A stretch of 64,000 nucleotides of DNA from JACJYM01 sp965230495 (lineage in GTDB: Bacteria; Bacteroidota; Bacteroidia; Chitinophagales; Saprospiraceae): assembly GCA_965230495.1 (NCBI GenBank), contig OZ246004.1, positions 1,054,001 to 1,118,000 on the forward strand, in the 5' to 3' direction. The position numbers and the translations under genes are program-made. The notes below the pieces were generated by a model. The model saw nothing but the letters and a program-made list of their open reading frames with translations, ran no database searches and had not been told where the DNA came from. Below, one piece after another: positions 27,538-36,017 of the stretch. Every line of letters starts with the position of its first letter. The first letter of the stretch is position 1.

Positions 27538-27648
27538 TCTCTTCTTATTTCGAAAAAAACGAAGCTTCAGGCAACAAAAAGACCTGTAATGGCATAATAT
27601 AAGTGTAGACGTTAGTTAGAAATTTAAAATAGTTTTTTCATGCTTTTT

Positions 27649-27690
27649 AGAATGAGTAGTTTCCGAAACTGCTCATTCTTTTTATTTTTA
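27649..27690 (+). terminator. Intrinsic terminator after the S8 protease gene
   Basis: AGAATGAGTAGTTT (27649-27662) pairs with AAACTGCTCATTCT (27666-27679) around the loop CCG, with one G-U pair, followed by a T-rich tract to 27690. It separates the protease from the YwaF-like gene 22 bp further on. Confidence 0.9.
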
Positions 27691-27711
27691 TGAAAAACTA
27701 ATTCAATCGAT

Positions 27712-28449
27712 TTGCTTTATAGGGCTTTTTTCGAGGACGAATTCGATTTCGTTAAATACAGTTCAGAGTATTTCATTGCGTTTTCTGTTTGTATACTTTT
27801 TGGAATATATTTTCTCTACTCAGCGAAATATAGATGGTCTGTTGAAAAGAGTAGAAAGTATGTAGTATGGTTGGCTGTGTTTATTCTTTTTACTCAGATT
27901 TTCAGACCTATAACACGACTCTGTTTGGGAAACTTTGATCATACTGAGGATATTCCACTTCATTTATGCAATTTGATGCCATTCTTCATGGTTTATGTGT
28001 ATCTAACAAGAAAGAGATTTTGGTACTCCATTTTTTTCTTTTGGATAATGGCAGGTACCTTGCAAGCACTCTTCACACCAACCCTTACGGAAAGGTTACC
28101 TCATTACGAAGCTATCCGGTATTGGGTTGTTCACGCTGGTTTACCTATTCTTGCCCTTTATGGTTACTATATTGAAAATTGGCATTTATCATATAAGGAT
28201 GCACTGAGATCAGGACTAGCTTTAAATATTTTGGCTCTTTTTATTTATCCGCTCAATATATTAATGGGCTCAAATTATATATACCTTAATGCTAAACCCC
28301 CCGGAACCACATTGTATAGTATATTAGGGCCTTGGCCTTATTATATTCTAAGCTTACAATTGGTTTGGTTAGTTCTTTTTTGCGGACTTGTGTTTGTGTT
28401 TAAAAATGTGACAGCTTATCGTTATCGAAACTGTGATTGTAATGCCTAA
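27712..28449 (+). CDS. YwaF-family (TIGR02206-like) membrane protein
   Basis: A 245-residue integral membrane protein with about seven hydrophobic segments. The segment IPLHLCNLMPFFMVY and the GTLQALFTPTL and HAGLPILALYGYY motifs match the TIGR02206/YwaF family, related to eukaryotic TMEM164, whose bacterial role is unknown. No ATG is available between the upstream stop at 27691 and residue 1, so TTG 27712 is the likely start. It overlaps the next gene by a few bases, suggesting translational coupling. Confidence 0.78.
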   Translation: MLYRAFFEDEFDFVKYSSEYFIAFSVCILFGIYFLYSAKYRWSVEKSRKYVVWLAVFILFTQIFRPITRLCLGNFDHTEDIPLHLCNLMPFFMVYVYLTRKRFWYSIFFFWIMAGTLQALFTPTLTERLPHYEAIRYWVVHAGLPILALYGYYIENWHLSYKDALRSGLALNILALFIYPLNILMGSNYIYLNAKPPGTTLYSILGPWPYYILSLQLVWLVLFCGLVFVFKNVTAYRYRNCDCNA

Positions 28450-29005
28450 TTTTGAACTCACATCTATGGGGCCGCTTACTGTTTTGCTAAGAAAGAAGAG
28501 AATAGATACTTGGAATGATGCTTTAAGCTATTTAAGAACTCTTCCTTACGGAAGGAACAAAGATAGAGAGTGTCTTCAAAACGTGATTTTAGAGGAGAAA
28601 GGAACATGTAGTTCTAAACATGCCTTTGCCTCCCAAGTAGCTATTGAGAATGACATTATGAAAGTAAAACTGATATGTGGCATTTATAAAATGAATGGTA
28701 ATAACACTCCAAAAACTAAGGATATACTATCTAAATATCAGTTAAGTTATATTCCTGAATTCCATTGCTATCTTAACGTTAATGGTAAATACATTGATAT
28801 CACTAATTCTGATTCTGATCACTCAAAAATAGAAAAGTACAAAATAACAGAATTTGAAATTGTTCCCGAATTCGTTTTTAAAGACAAAATAATAGCACAT
28901 AAATTATATCTCGAAAATTGGGTGACTAAAAACGAAATACCTTATTCATTAGAAGAATTATGGAAAATAAGAGAACAATGTATTGCTTCTCTTTCGCAAT
29001 GTTAG
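28442..29005 (+). CDS. Transglutaminase-like (Cys-His-Asp) protein
   Basis: About 187 residues, cytoplasmic, with no signal peptide. Counting from the GTG alternative start at 28433, a Cys in EEKGTCSSKHA (Cys59), a His in PEFHCYLNVNG (His111) and an Asp in KYIDITNS (Asp122) fall in the order and spacing of a papain/transglutaminase-like triad. It could therefore be a cysteine peptidase, amidase or acyltransferase. ATG 28442 is preferred, overlapping the YwaF-like gene by 8 bp. The stop overlaps convergent pyrB by 4 bp. The triad is inferred from pattern only. Confidence 0.6.
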   Translation: MPNFELTSMGPLTVLLRKKRIDTWNDALSYLRTLPYGRNKDRECLQNVILEEKGTCSSKHAFASQVAIENDIMKVKLICGIYKMNGNNTPKTKDILSKYQLSYIPEFHCYLNVNGKYIDITNSDSDHSKIEKYKITEFEIVPEFVFKDKIIAHKLYLENWVTKNEIPYSLEELWKIREQCIASLSQC

Positions 29006-29934
29006 TTTCTTTTGCCAGCCAATAAATATAAAACAGCCATTCTAATGGCCACACCATTTTCGACTTGATCCAATATTATGGCATGATGAGAATCTGCGGC
29101 ATCACTGCTTAACTCCACACCCCTATTTATTGGACCTGGATGCATAAGAACGATTTCTTTATCTAACTCATCCAACATTCTTTTATTTATACCAAAATAT
29201 TGGGCATATTCTCTTAAAGAAGGAATATATTTAATATTCTGTCTCTCCAATTGAATTCTTAGCACATTGGCAATATCACACCACTTTAACGTGCTATTGA
29301 TATCATAATCAACTTCTACTCCTAGTTCTCTAATGTATTTTGGAATTAATGTTGGAGGCCCACAAACTCTAACGTTTGCTCCAAGCTTTTTTAAACAAAA
29401 AATATTACTAAGGGCTACTCTACTATGGATTATATCGCCAATGATAGCAACATTTTTATTATTTAGGCTACCTACTTTTTCCAGCATGGAATAGCTATCT
29501 AATAACGCTTGAGTAGGATGTTCATGTGTGCCATCTCCAGCATTAATAATGTTGGCATCTATATGTTTCGATAAAAAGAAATGAGCTCCTTGGGCAGGGT
29601 GCCTCATAACGACCATATCGACCTTCATAGCAAGAATATTATTCACGGTGTCAAGTAGCGTCTCTCCTTTCTTCACCGAGGAGGAAGAGGCACTGAAGTT
29701 AACAACATCTGCACTTAGTCTTTTTTCAGCAAGTTCAAACGATATCCTGGTACGTGTACTATTTTCAAAAAATAAATTAGCTACAGTCACGTCTCTAAGT
29801 GATGGAACCTTTTTGATAGGACGATTGATTACTTCTTTAAATTCCTTAGCTGTCTCAAATATAAGCTCGATGTCATCCTTTGATATGTACTTTATTCCAA
29901 GTAAATGTTTAGTACTTAATCCTCTTTGCGACAT
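29002..29934 (-). CDS. pyrB: Aspartate carbamoyltransferase catalytic subunit
   Basis: A 310-residue enzyme with the carbamoyl-phosphate motif FENSTRTRISFE (about residues 53-64), the HPTQALLD motif and MHPGPINRGVE near the end. It makes carbamoyl-aspartate, the committed step of pyrimidine synthesis. Its ATG overlaps the pyrR stop (TAATG), so the two genes are coupled. No pyrI regulatory subunit is present, as expected for this class. Confidence 0.97.
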   Translation of the reverse strand: MSQRGLSTKHLLGIKYISKDDIELIFETAKEFKEVINRPIKKVPSLRDVTVANLFFENSTRTRISFELAEKRLSADVVNFSASSSSVKKGETLLDTVNNILAMKVDMVVMRHPAQGAHFFLSKHIDANIINAGDGTHEHPTQALLDSYSMLEKVGSLNNKNVAIIGDIIHSRVALSNIFCLKKLGANVRVCGPPTLIPKYIRELGVEVDYDINSTLKWCDIANVLRIQLERQNIKYIPSLREYAQYFGINKRMLDELDKEIVLMHPGPINRGVELSSDAADSHHAIILDQVENGVAIRMAVLYLLAGKRN

Positions 29935-30485
29935 TACTTATCTTGTTTTTTCGAAAACATTAATACATGGTCAGCTCCCTTTTCATCCCATACTACTCTG
30001 ACATAAGCTTCATCAAATGAATCTATTATCAGGCCCACATAATCGGGTTGAACGGGTAAATGCCTTTTAAATCTTCTATCAATAAGTGTAACTAATTCAA
30101 CTTTTGCAGCTCTCCCATAATCCTGAATAGCTGACATTGCTGCCTGAATGGTTCTACCTGTATATAAGACATCATCTATAAGAATAACATTTTTGCCCTC
30201 CATTAAAAAATCAATTTCAGTAGTAGAGGCCGCTAAAGGATGCGAGGATTTACGAAAATCATCTCTATAAAAAGTAATATCAAGTTTTCCAAATTTGATA
30301 TCTGAAGAATTGATTTTTTCTTGAATTACTTTTTTTATTCTTTCTGCTAAAATGACTCCGCCATCTTGGATTCCAATGATACAGGTATCAGAAAAGTCTT
30401 CATAATTTTCAATCAGTTGCTTGGCCAATCTTTCAATTGTTAAGGCAAATCTTTGCGGGCTTAGTATTAGTCTTCCGTCTTCCAT
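29934..30485 (-). CDS. pyrR: PyrR bifunctional regulator / uracil phosphoribosyltransferase
   Basis: A 183-residue type I phosphoribosyltransferase. The PRPP-binding loop is VILIDDVLYTGRT (about residues 98-110), followed by VTLIDRRFKRHLP and PDYVGLIID, which are PyrR-specific. PyrR can bind pyr mRNA to control attenuation and can make UMP from uracil. Its overlap with pyrB ties it to pyrimidine synthesis. No attenuator-like leader was recognised in the 59 bp upstream, so an RNA-binding role is not shown here. Confidence 0.92.
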   Translation of the reverse strand: MEDGRLILSPQRFALTIERLAKQLIENYEDFSDTCIIGIQDGGVILAERIKKVIQEKINSSDIKFGKLDITFYRDDFRKSSHPLAASTTEIDFLMEGKNVILIDDVLYTGRTIQAAMSAIQDYGRAAKVELVTLIDRRFKRHLPVQPDYVGLIIDSFDEAYVRVVWDEKGADHVLMFSKKQDK

Positions 30486-30544
30486 GTTTCAATAGGTAAA
30501 GATATAGCTTTGGACGCATCCTCGTAGTATGAAATCTCTGTTTT

Positions 30545-31531
30545 TTAATCTTGATACATTTTTACAAATCTGATTGTAGGATTAGCGTATGCCCTGTACA
30601 TACCTGAGGTATTAAATGGTGTACTAACATTGCCGTGTTTATCCAGTGCGATGACCCCACCTAAGGCATTAATCTTGGATAGTTTTTTATGTATTACATA
30701 ATTACAAGCAGTTTCCACTGACTCTTCTAAATAATTCATTCGATCAATAATATCTTTGGCCACACAATGTCTAATGAAATATTCACCATGTCCAGTACAA
30801 GAAACTCCCCCAACAGAATTATCGGCATATGTCCCTGCTCCTATAATTGGACTATCCCCAATTCTGTTGTTTCTTTTATTAGTCATACCACCTGTTGAGG
30901 TTCCAGCTGAAATATTACCTTTTTTGTCAAGTGCAACACAACCTACAGTTCCCTTTTTCGCATCCTCATGATTCTCATTCTTTAAAGCTCTTTGCAACTC
31001 ATCATATGAACCCTGCGTAAAAAAGTAACCTCTGTCAACGGTATCCAATCCGTGACTAATAGCAAAATCTTGAGCTCCTTGTCTCACCATCATAACATGG
31101 GGAGATTTTTCCATTACCATTCGAGCAGCTGAAATAGGATTTTTAATATTCATAACACCACCCACTGCTCCGGCATCTAACTCTTTCCCATACATAATGG
31201 ATGCATCTAATTCATTTTTACCTTCATTAGTAAACACTGAACCTTTTCCTGCATTAAACAAAGGATTATCCTCCATATATTTGATAGTTTGTTCAACTGC
31301 ATTAAGACTAGAACCACCGGACTTTAGGATAGCGAGTCCTATATCTAAAGCTTGATTAAGAGCTTGTGTGTATTCTCTTTCACTTTCTTCGGATTTTTGC
31401 CCTTTTATTATAGTTCCCGCTCCTCCATGAATTACTATTGCATAATCCTGCCGTGAAGATACTTCAAGATTACTTTCTTGTTTTTGAGAACAAGAAAACA
31501 CAAAAAAACTAAGTACAAAAAACATCCTCAT
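30545..31531 (-). CDS. Type 2 asparaginase / isoaspartyl peptidase lipoprotein
   Basis: A 328-residue Ntn hydrolase. A short lipoprotein signal (MRMFFVLSFFVFSC) places it in the periplasm or on the envelope. The proenzyme cleavage site is KKGTVGCVA, with Thr195 the predicted nucleophile exposed by autoproteolysis. IHGGAGT near residue 35 and GTSTGGM also fit the family. It hydrolyses asparagine and beta-aspartyl dipeptides. The start is the first ATG; the stop is 13 bp before the end of a run of minus-strand genes. Function is secure at family level; the preferred substrate is not. Confidence 0.9.
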   Translation of the reverse strand: MRMFFVLSFFVFSCSQKQESNLEVSSRQDYAIVIHGGAGTIIKGQKSEESEREYTQALNQALDIGLAILKSGGSSLNAVEQTIKYMEDNPLFNAGKGSVFTNEGKNELDASIMYGKELDAGAVGGVMNIKNPISAARMVMEKSPHVMMVRQGAQDFAISHGLDTVDRGYFFTQGSYDELQRALKNENHEDAKKGTVGCVALDKKGNISAGTSTGGMTNKRNNRIGDSPIIGAGTYADNSVGGVSCTGHGEYFIRHCVAKDIIDRMNYLEESVETACNYVIHKKLSKINALGGVIALDKHGNVSTPFNTSGMYRAYANPTIRFVKMYQD

Positions 31532-31563
31532 TGCAGATCAGTTTAGCTGTTAAAAGAATACTT

Positions 31564-34500
31564 TTATATGATCGTCATTTTACCTATTACACTGTTAACC
31601 CCATCGGTTAATTTGTATATTCCTATACCTTTGGAAATACCAAGATCTGACTTGATTATTCGGAAAGAGCCAATTCCTTTTTTTGCCATGGTGTTTTTCT
31701 CTAAAAGAATTTTTCCATTCAAGTCATAAATTAATAAGTGAACTTCTTTTCCAACTTTTGCCTCATAATTAATATGGGTATAATCCGAAAATGGGTTGGG
31801 GAAATTAGGATAAGCTATTAATTGGTTCTGCGTATTTTCTATGGAGCTTCGGACTAATACTGATTTTACTAATAATTTTTCTCCAACGTATATCTCCGAG
31901 TTGAAATCATCAACTTTTACTAAAGAAAGATTCAGCTTTGAAGAATTATTCTTTTCATATATCAATTCTATATTAAACAACTCTTCATTCTTTCCAATGT
32001 TAAGAAGTTCAGTCTCATTATAACTTAAGTATAATATTCCATCCTTTACCCGATAGTTTTGGTCATTTAAACTCATTAAGTCACTAGAGATATTAACTAA
32101 ACTATTGTTACCAATATTTATCCCTAGTTGAATGCCTCCAAATGAGATAGCTTGTAGAGCCCTAACGGAGTATGTATTACCTTTTCTAAAAATCTCAAAA
32201 CCGATATAATCTTTATTTCTTTCTTCTGAGTTTTGTTTTTGAAGGCTGAGAAGTCCATTAACATCACCAACTTTTATTCCAAGGAAGTCGAGATCCGAAT
32301 AATTCTTGTTCAAATTATTAATAATGAGTACTTCATTAATATTCCAAATATTATCCATAGAAGCATCAGCTTTTTTATCAATAAATCGCCAACTCGTATT
32401 ATTAGGCAGTTCTGCATAAAACCCTAATATTAGTTTTCTCAACTGCAGTAAATCTGAGACAGATAGCTTATTATCATTATTGATATCGGCCGCGACCAAT
32501 TGATAGGGGGATGTAAAAGTATCAAGACCTAATATGTGCCTTTGAATTAACATTAGATCTAAAGTAGTCACTCCATTTCTGAGGTCATCATTTTTGTAAG
32601 CAGTAAGAGTATACTTTTCATTAATTAAGTTGTTTTCAAAGGCGTAGCCACCTTCATTAGTTGAATAAGTAATATGAACATTTTCAGGAGATTGACCCTT
32701 ATTTGTGATCAGTGCATTTTCAATTTCTTCACCGAGAGAAGTTGTTGTTGTACCGGAAATAATTCTGAACATCCCTTCACTACATTGAGCACTTATACTT
32801 AATTCATCAATATCCCAAGCAGCAACTTCTGATTCATTACCTATCAAACAATAAGGAAGAATTTCTATTTCAAACTTAGCCTCTTCAGTTACTGTAAATT
32901 CAGCATTGCTAGAAAAATTAAATTTCTGCAGACTCCAATCATTTTTAGTGGGAATATCTATCTGCTCGAATATGACATTTTGATCTTTTAGAACTCTCAA
33001 GCCATAATATTGAGGATAATTATTAAGTCCGCTATCTCCATCTATCCAATCAAAATTTTCAGGTGCTTTTTCAAAAAATTGAAGACAATTAAAACTTATT
33101 GATTCATTCTGATCTGGAAAAATAGTAAATTCTAATCTCACAGATTTATTATTTCCTCCATCATAATCACATGAATCGAGGGAACTTACACACATGGCTA
33201 TTGATCCTTCAACACCTGGTGTACAGGAATGCTTGTTAACCATTGGTTCTAATCTGTATACATTAGAAATACTATAAGATCCACAACTCAATTCACCACT
33301 AGATGAATGAACGAATTCTTCGTAGGAAGCATTTTCAAGTTCCTTTATCAAGGCATTACAATCATTAAAATCGACCAAGAGTAATTCGGAACTTTGCTCT
33401 ATGGTGATATAGATAGTACTATCACATCCTTTTGTGTTTTCCAATACTTGAATATATTCACCTGAAGTAGAATAGGTTTCTTGATTAATGTTGATATTTT
33501 CGTCATTGCATAAAGTATGGTGAAGAAAAGATTCAGATTTGCTCAATTCTTCAATTTCAATGACCAATATACTATCACAAAGATTAGAATTCTGAAGTAT
33601 TTGTTGATAGGTCCCAGCTTCGGAATATATCTCATTATGGATAGCAATGGTGCTACCTTGACATAGGTTTACTTCAAGCGTATCAGTTGTTATATCGTTT
33701 ACACCTATATCAATTATGAAGACATTGATACACGGATCATTTTCTTCGAATACAGTATACATGCCCTCTTCGTAATAATAAGTATTATTAAAAAGAATAG
33801 AATCACCTTCACAAATGGTAAAAGAGTTATAGAATGTATCCAATTGAAGTATATCTATAAAAATGCTATCGGTGATAATATTTTCACAGGAATCTACCGC
33901 TATCACGCTGTAGTATTGTTCTTGGTTAGCCACAATAGTTTGGCTAGTAGAACCATCTTGCCATTCGTAAGAAATAAAACCTTCTCCGGCATCCAATAAC
34001 AAAAATTCTCCTTGACATATCGAAGTGTCTTCTCCCAAATCCAAGGGTTTAGGGTCAATACAACAGCAATCTGATTGCAGATCAGGATCCTCACAATCGA
34101 CAAAGCCATCATTGTCATCGTCGATGTCATTATCACATATTTCTTGAGGTATAGAGGACAAAGCACAAACGGCATCAATATCCGCTCCACCAGAAGATGC
34201 CCCACAAGGAAAATCAGCATCATCGGTAAGCTTGATAGCATCAAATTTTATTTCTCCAAAGTTTAGACCCGTTATTACTGCATCTAAATCTAAAGAGGCT
34301 GTCGAACCTCCTATCGCCCCAAATTCAAAAAAACCATCAGCATCAACATCAGGAATTCCCATGGTTTCCAGTATCATAGTTGTGATAGCATCATAGGGCC
34401 TAAAACTTAAAAAAGTACCTTCTACATCAATTCCTACTTCAAAAACCCAAACATCGGGATCAGAATCACCGGAATTAGTGACTAGATTATTAGTAAACCC

Positions 34501-34860
34501 TAGAGTTATCGAACCACCTTCTCCTAAGGTAACCCGACCAGACCCAAAAGGAGGGTTTTGACTACTATCGAAGTCTGTCATTCCGATAGCATCTAAAGGG
34601 TTAATAAGGTCAGAATCTAAAAACTCAAGACACTCTGGAGAATAGTCAATAACTTCATCTGCAAAGCTCAAACCATCACTAAAACAAACATCACAACCGT
34701 TGTTTTCAGAAATATCACAATCAGGATCTTCACAATCTATAAGTCCATCGCCGTCGTTGTCAATGCCATCACTACAACTAATGGAGGTATCTTCAGTGGT
34801 TTGAGACACGAGAGGCATTATTCCCGTCAGCAGGAATGTCATAATAAGAAAAATTCTCAT
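31564..34860 (-). CDS. Large T9SS-secreted protein with dockerin-like and CDS repeats
   Basis: A 1098-residue surface or secreted protein. After the signal peptide come Asp-rich calcium-binding segments (GIDNDGDGLIDCEDPDC; DNDIDDDNDGFVDC). Three tandem beta repeats follow, sharing a C(D/I)(S/N) core (e.g. LCDSILVIEIEEL, GCDSTIYITIEQ), and then a cysteine-containing lectin-like region. A dockerin-type segment (ADINNDNKLSVSDLLQLRKLILG, about residue 790) lies before the type-A T9SS sorting domain (YDLNGKILLEKN to the end). It is probably an adhesin or a scaffold part; no enzyme motif was seen. Confidence 0.75.
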   Translation of the reverse strand: MRIFLIMTFLLTGIMPLVSQTTEDTSISCSDGIDNDGDGLIDCEDPDCDISENNGCDVCFSDGLSFADEVIDYSPECLEFLDSDLINPLDAIGMTDFDSSQNPPFGSGRVTLGEGGSITLGFTNNLVTNSGDSDPDVWVFEVGIDVEGTFLSFRPYDAITTMILETMGIPDVDADGFFEFGAIGGSTASLDLDAVITGLNFGEIKFDAIKLTDDADFPCGASSGGADIDAVCALSSIPQEICDNDIDDDNDGFVDCEDPDLQSDCCCIDPKPLDLGEDTSICQGEFLLLDAGEGFISYEWQDGSTSQTIVANQEQYYSVIAVDSCENIITDSIFIDILQLDTFYNSFTICEGDSILFNNTYYYEEGMYTVFEENDPCINVFIIDIGVNDITTDTLEVNLCQGSTIAIHNEIYSEAGTYQQILQNSNLCDSILVIEIEELSKSESFLHHTLCNDENININQETYSTSGEYIQVLENTKGCDSTIYITIEQSSELLLVDFNDCNALIKELENASYEEFVHSSSGELSCGSYSISNVYRLEPMVNKHSCTPGVEGSIAMCVSSLDSCDYDGGNNKSVRLEFTIFPDQNESISFNCLQFFEKAPENFDWIDGDSGLNNYPQYYGLRVLKDQNVIFEQIDIPTKNDWSLQKFNFSSNAEFTVTEEAKFEIEILPYCLIGNESEVAAWDIDELSISAQCSEGMFRIISGTTTTSLGEEIENALITNKGQSPENVHITYSTNEGGYAFENNLINEKYTLTAYKNDDLRNGVTTLDLMLIQRHILGLDTFTSPYQLVAADINNDNKLSVSDLLQLRKLILGFYAELPNNTSWRFIDKKADASMDNIWNINEVLIINNLNKNYSDLDFLGIKVGDVNGLLSLQKQNSEERNKDYIGFEIFRKGNTYSVRALQAISFGGIQLGINIGNNSLVNISSDLMSLNDQNYRVKDGILYLSYNETELLNIGKNEELFNIELIYEKNNSSKLNLSLVKVDDFNSEIYVGEKLLVKSVLVRSSIENTQNQLIAYPNFPNPFSDYTHINYEAKVGKEVHLLIYDLNGKILLEKNTMAKKGIGSFRIIKSDLGISKGIGIYKLTDGVNSVIGKMTII

Positions 34861-35049
34861 AAATATAAGTTTAGGTTCTATTTATATCGGAATTGGGCAA
34901 TTCGAAAGTAAATATATAAACAAACTACATATATAAGAATTATCAATACAAAGATTTAGTATTTACGCAAAGCGTTTCTAACACTTCTCTTTTAGCTTTC
35001 TATTAAGTGTTTTATATTCTGCTGATGCCTTAATAGCTGGATTAGAATT

Positions 35050-35979
35050 TTATCCTTTTTTCAAAAACTCAATGTTCCTTACTAATCCTTCATATTTGGT
35101 TCTTTTCACAGCAGAGCCTTCGAATAACGTATTGAAAGTCTCTAGAGTTAATTCATTCCAGTCTTTTTTTGACATTTGCATAAGCTCTGATTTCGGTAAA
35201 AATGATGGTTCATTATGAGGGGTAGAAAAACGATTCCACGGACATACTTGCTGACAAATATCACAACCAAACATCCAATTATCCATCTTATCTGAAAACA
35301 CTTCAGGTATTTCTCCTTTCTTTTCGATGGTAATATAAGATATACATTTACTACCGTCCATTATATAACCATTTTCGCTTATAGCGTCTGTGGGACACGC
35401 ATCGATACATCGAGTACAAGTGCCACAATGGTCTTGTGAAGGATGGTCATATTCTAGTTCTATATCCAATATTATATCCGCCAAAAAGAAGTATGAGCCT
35501 TTGTTTTTGTTAAGTAGTAAGGTGTTTTTCCCTATCCAACCAAGACCACTTCGTTTTGCCCAATCCCTTTCCAGAACAGGTGCTGAATCTACAAACCCTC
35601 TCGCATTAAAATCTCCCCAATGCACTCGTAATTCGTTGATCAACCTTTTCAACTTCTTTTTAATGACTTTGTGATAGTCCCTACCATAAGCGTACATAGC
35701 TATTTTTGGGGCTGTTTCATCTTTTTGCTTATAGGGATTATAATAGTTATACATCAAAGAAACCACTGATTTGGCTCCCTCAACTAACTTTGTTGGATCC
35801 ACTCTTTTATCAAAATGATTTTCCAAATAACTCATTTTGCCATGATATCCTTGGTTCAGCCATTGCTCAAGTCTTTTCGCTTCCTCAGTCATATATTCAG
35901 CCTTGGCTATTGCCACTCCGGCAAAACCATATTGAAGACACAAATCTTTAAGAAGCTTTGTTTTTTGACCAATATCCAA
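35050..35979 (-). CDS. queG: Epoxyqueuosine reductase
   Basis: A 309-residue cobalamin-dependent enzyme carrying two [4Fe-4S] clusters. Cluster motifs are CGTCTRCIDACPTDAI and CDICQQVCPWNRF. The front has GFAGVAIAKAE and the cobalamin-binding region with the catalytic Asp in RGFVDSAPVLERDWA. It converts epoxyqueuosine to queuosine in tRNA. It is about 60 residues shorter than E. coli QueG, lacking the C-terminal HEAT-like part, which is common in this phylum. It begins 38 bp after the helicase stop on the same strand. Confidence 0.94.
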   Translation of the reverse strand: MDIGQKTKLLKDLCLQYGFAGVAIAKAEYMTEEAKRLEQWLNQGYHGKMSYLENHFDKRVDPTKLVEGAKSVVSLMYNYYNPYKQKDETAPKIAMYAYGRDYHKVIKKKLKRLINELRVHWGDFNARGFVDSAPVLERDWAKRSGLGWIGKNTLLLNKNKGSYFFLADIILDIELEYDHPSQDHCGTCTRCIDACPTDAISENGYIMDGSKCISYITIEKKGEIPEVFSDKMDNWMFGCDICQQVCPWNRFSTPHNEPSFLPKSELMQMSKKDWNELTLETFNTLFEGSAVKRTKYEGLVRNIEFLKKG

Positions 35980-36017
35980 AGAAGAAAAATTATTAGCTAA
36001 GATAAAAAATAAGCAGC

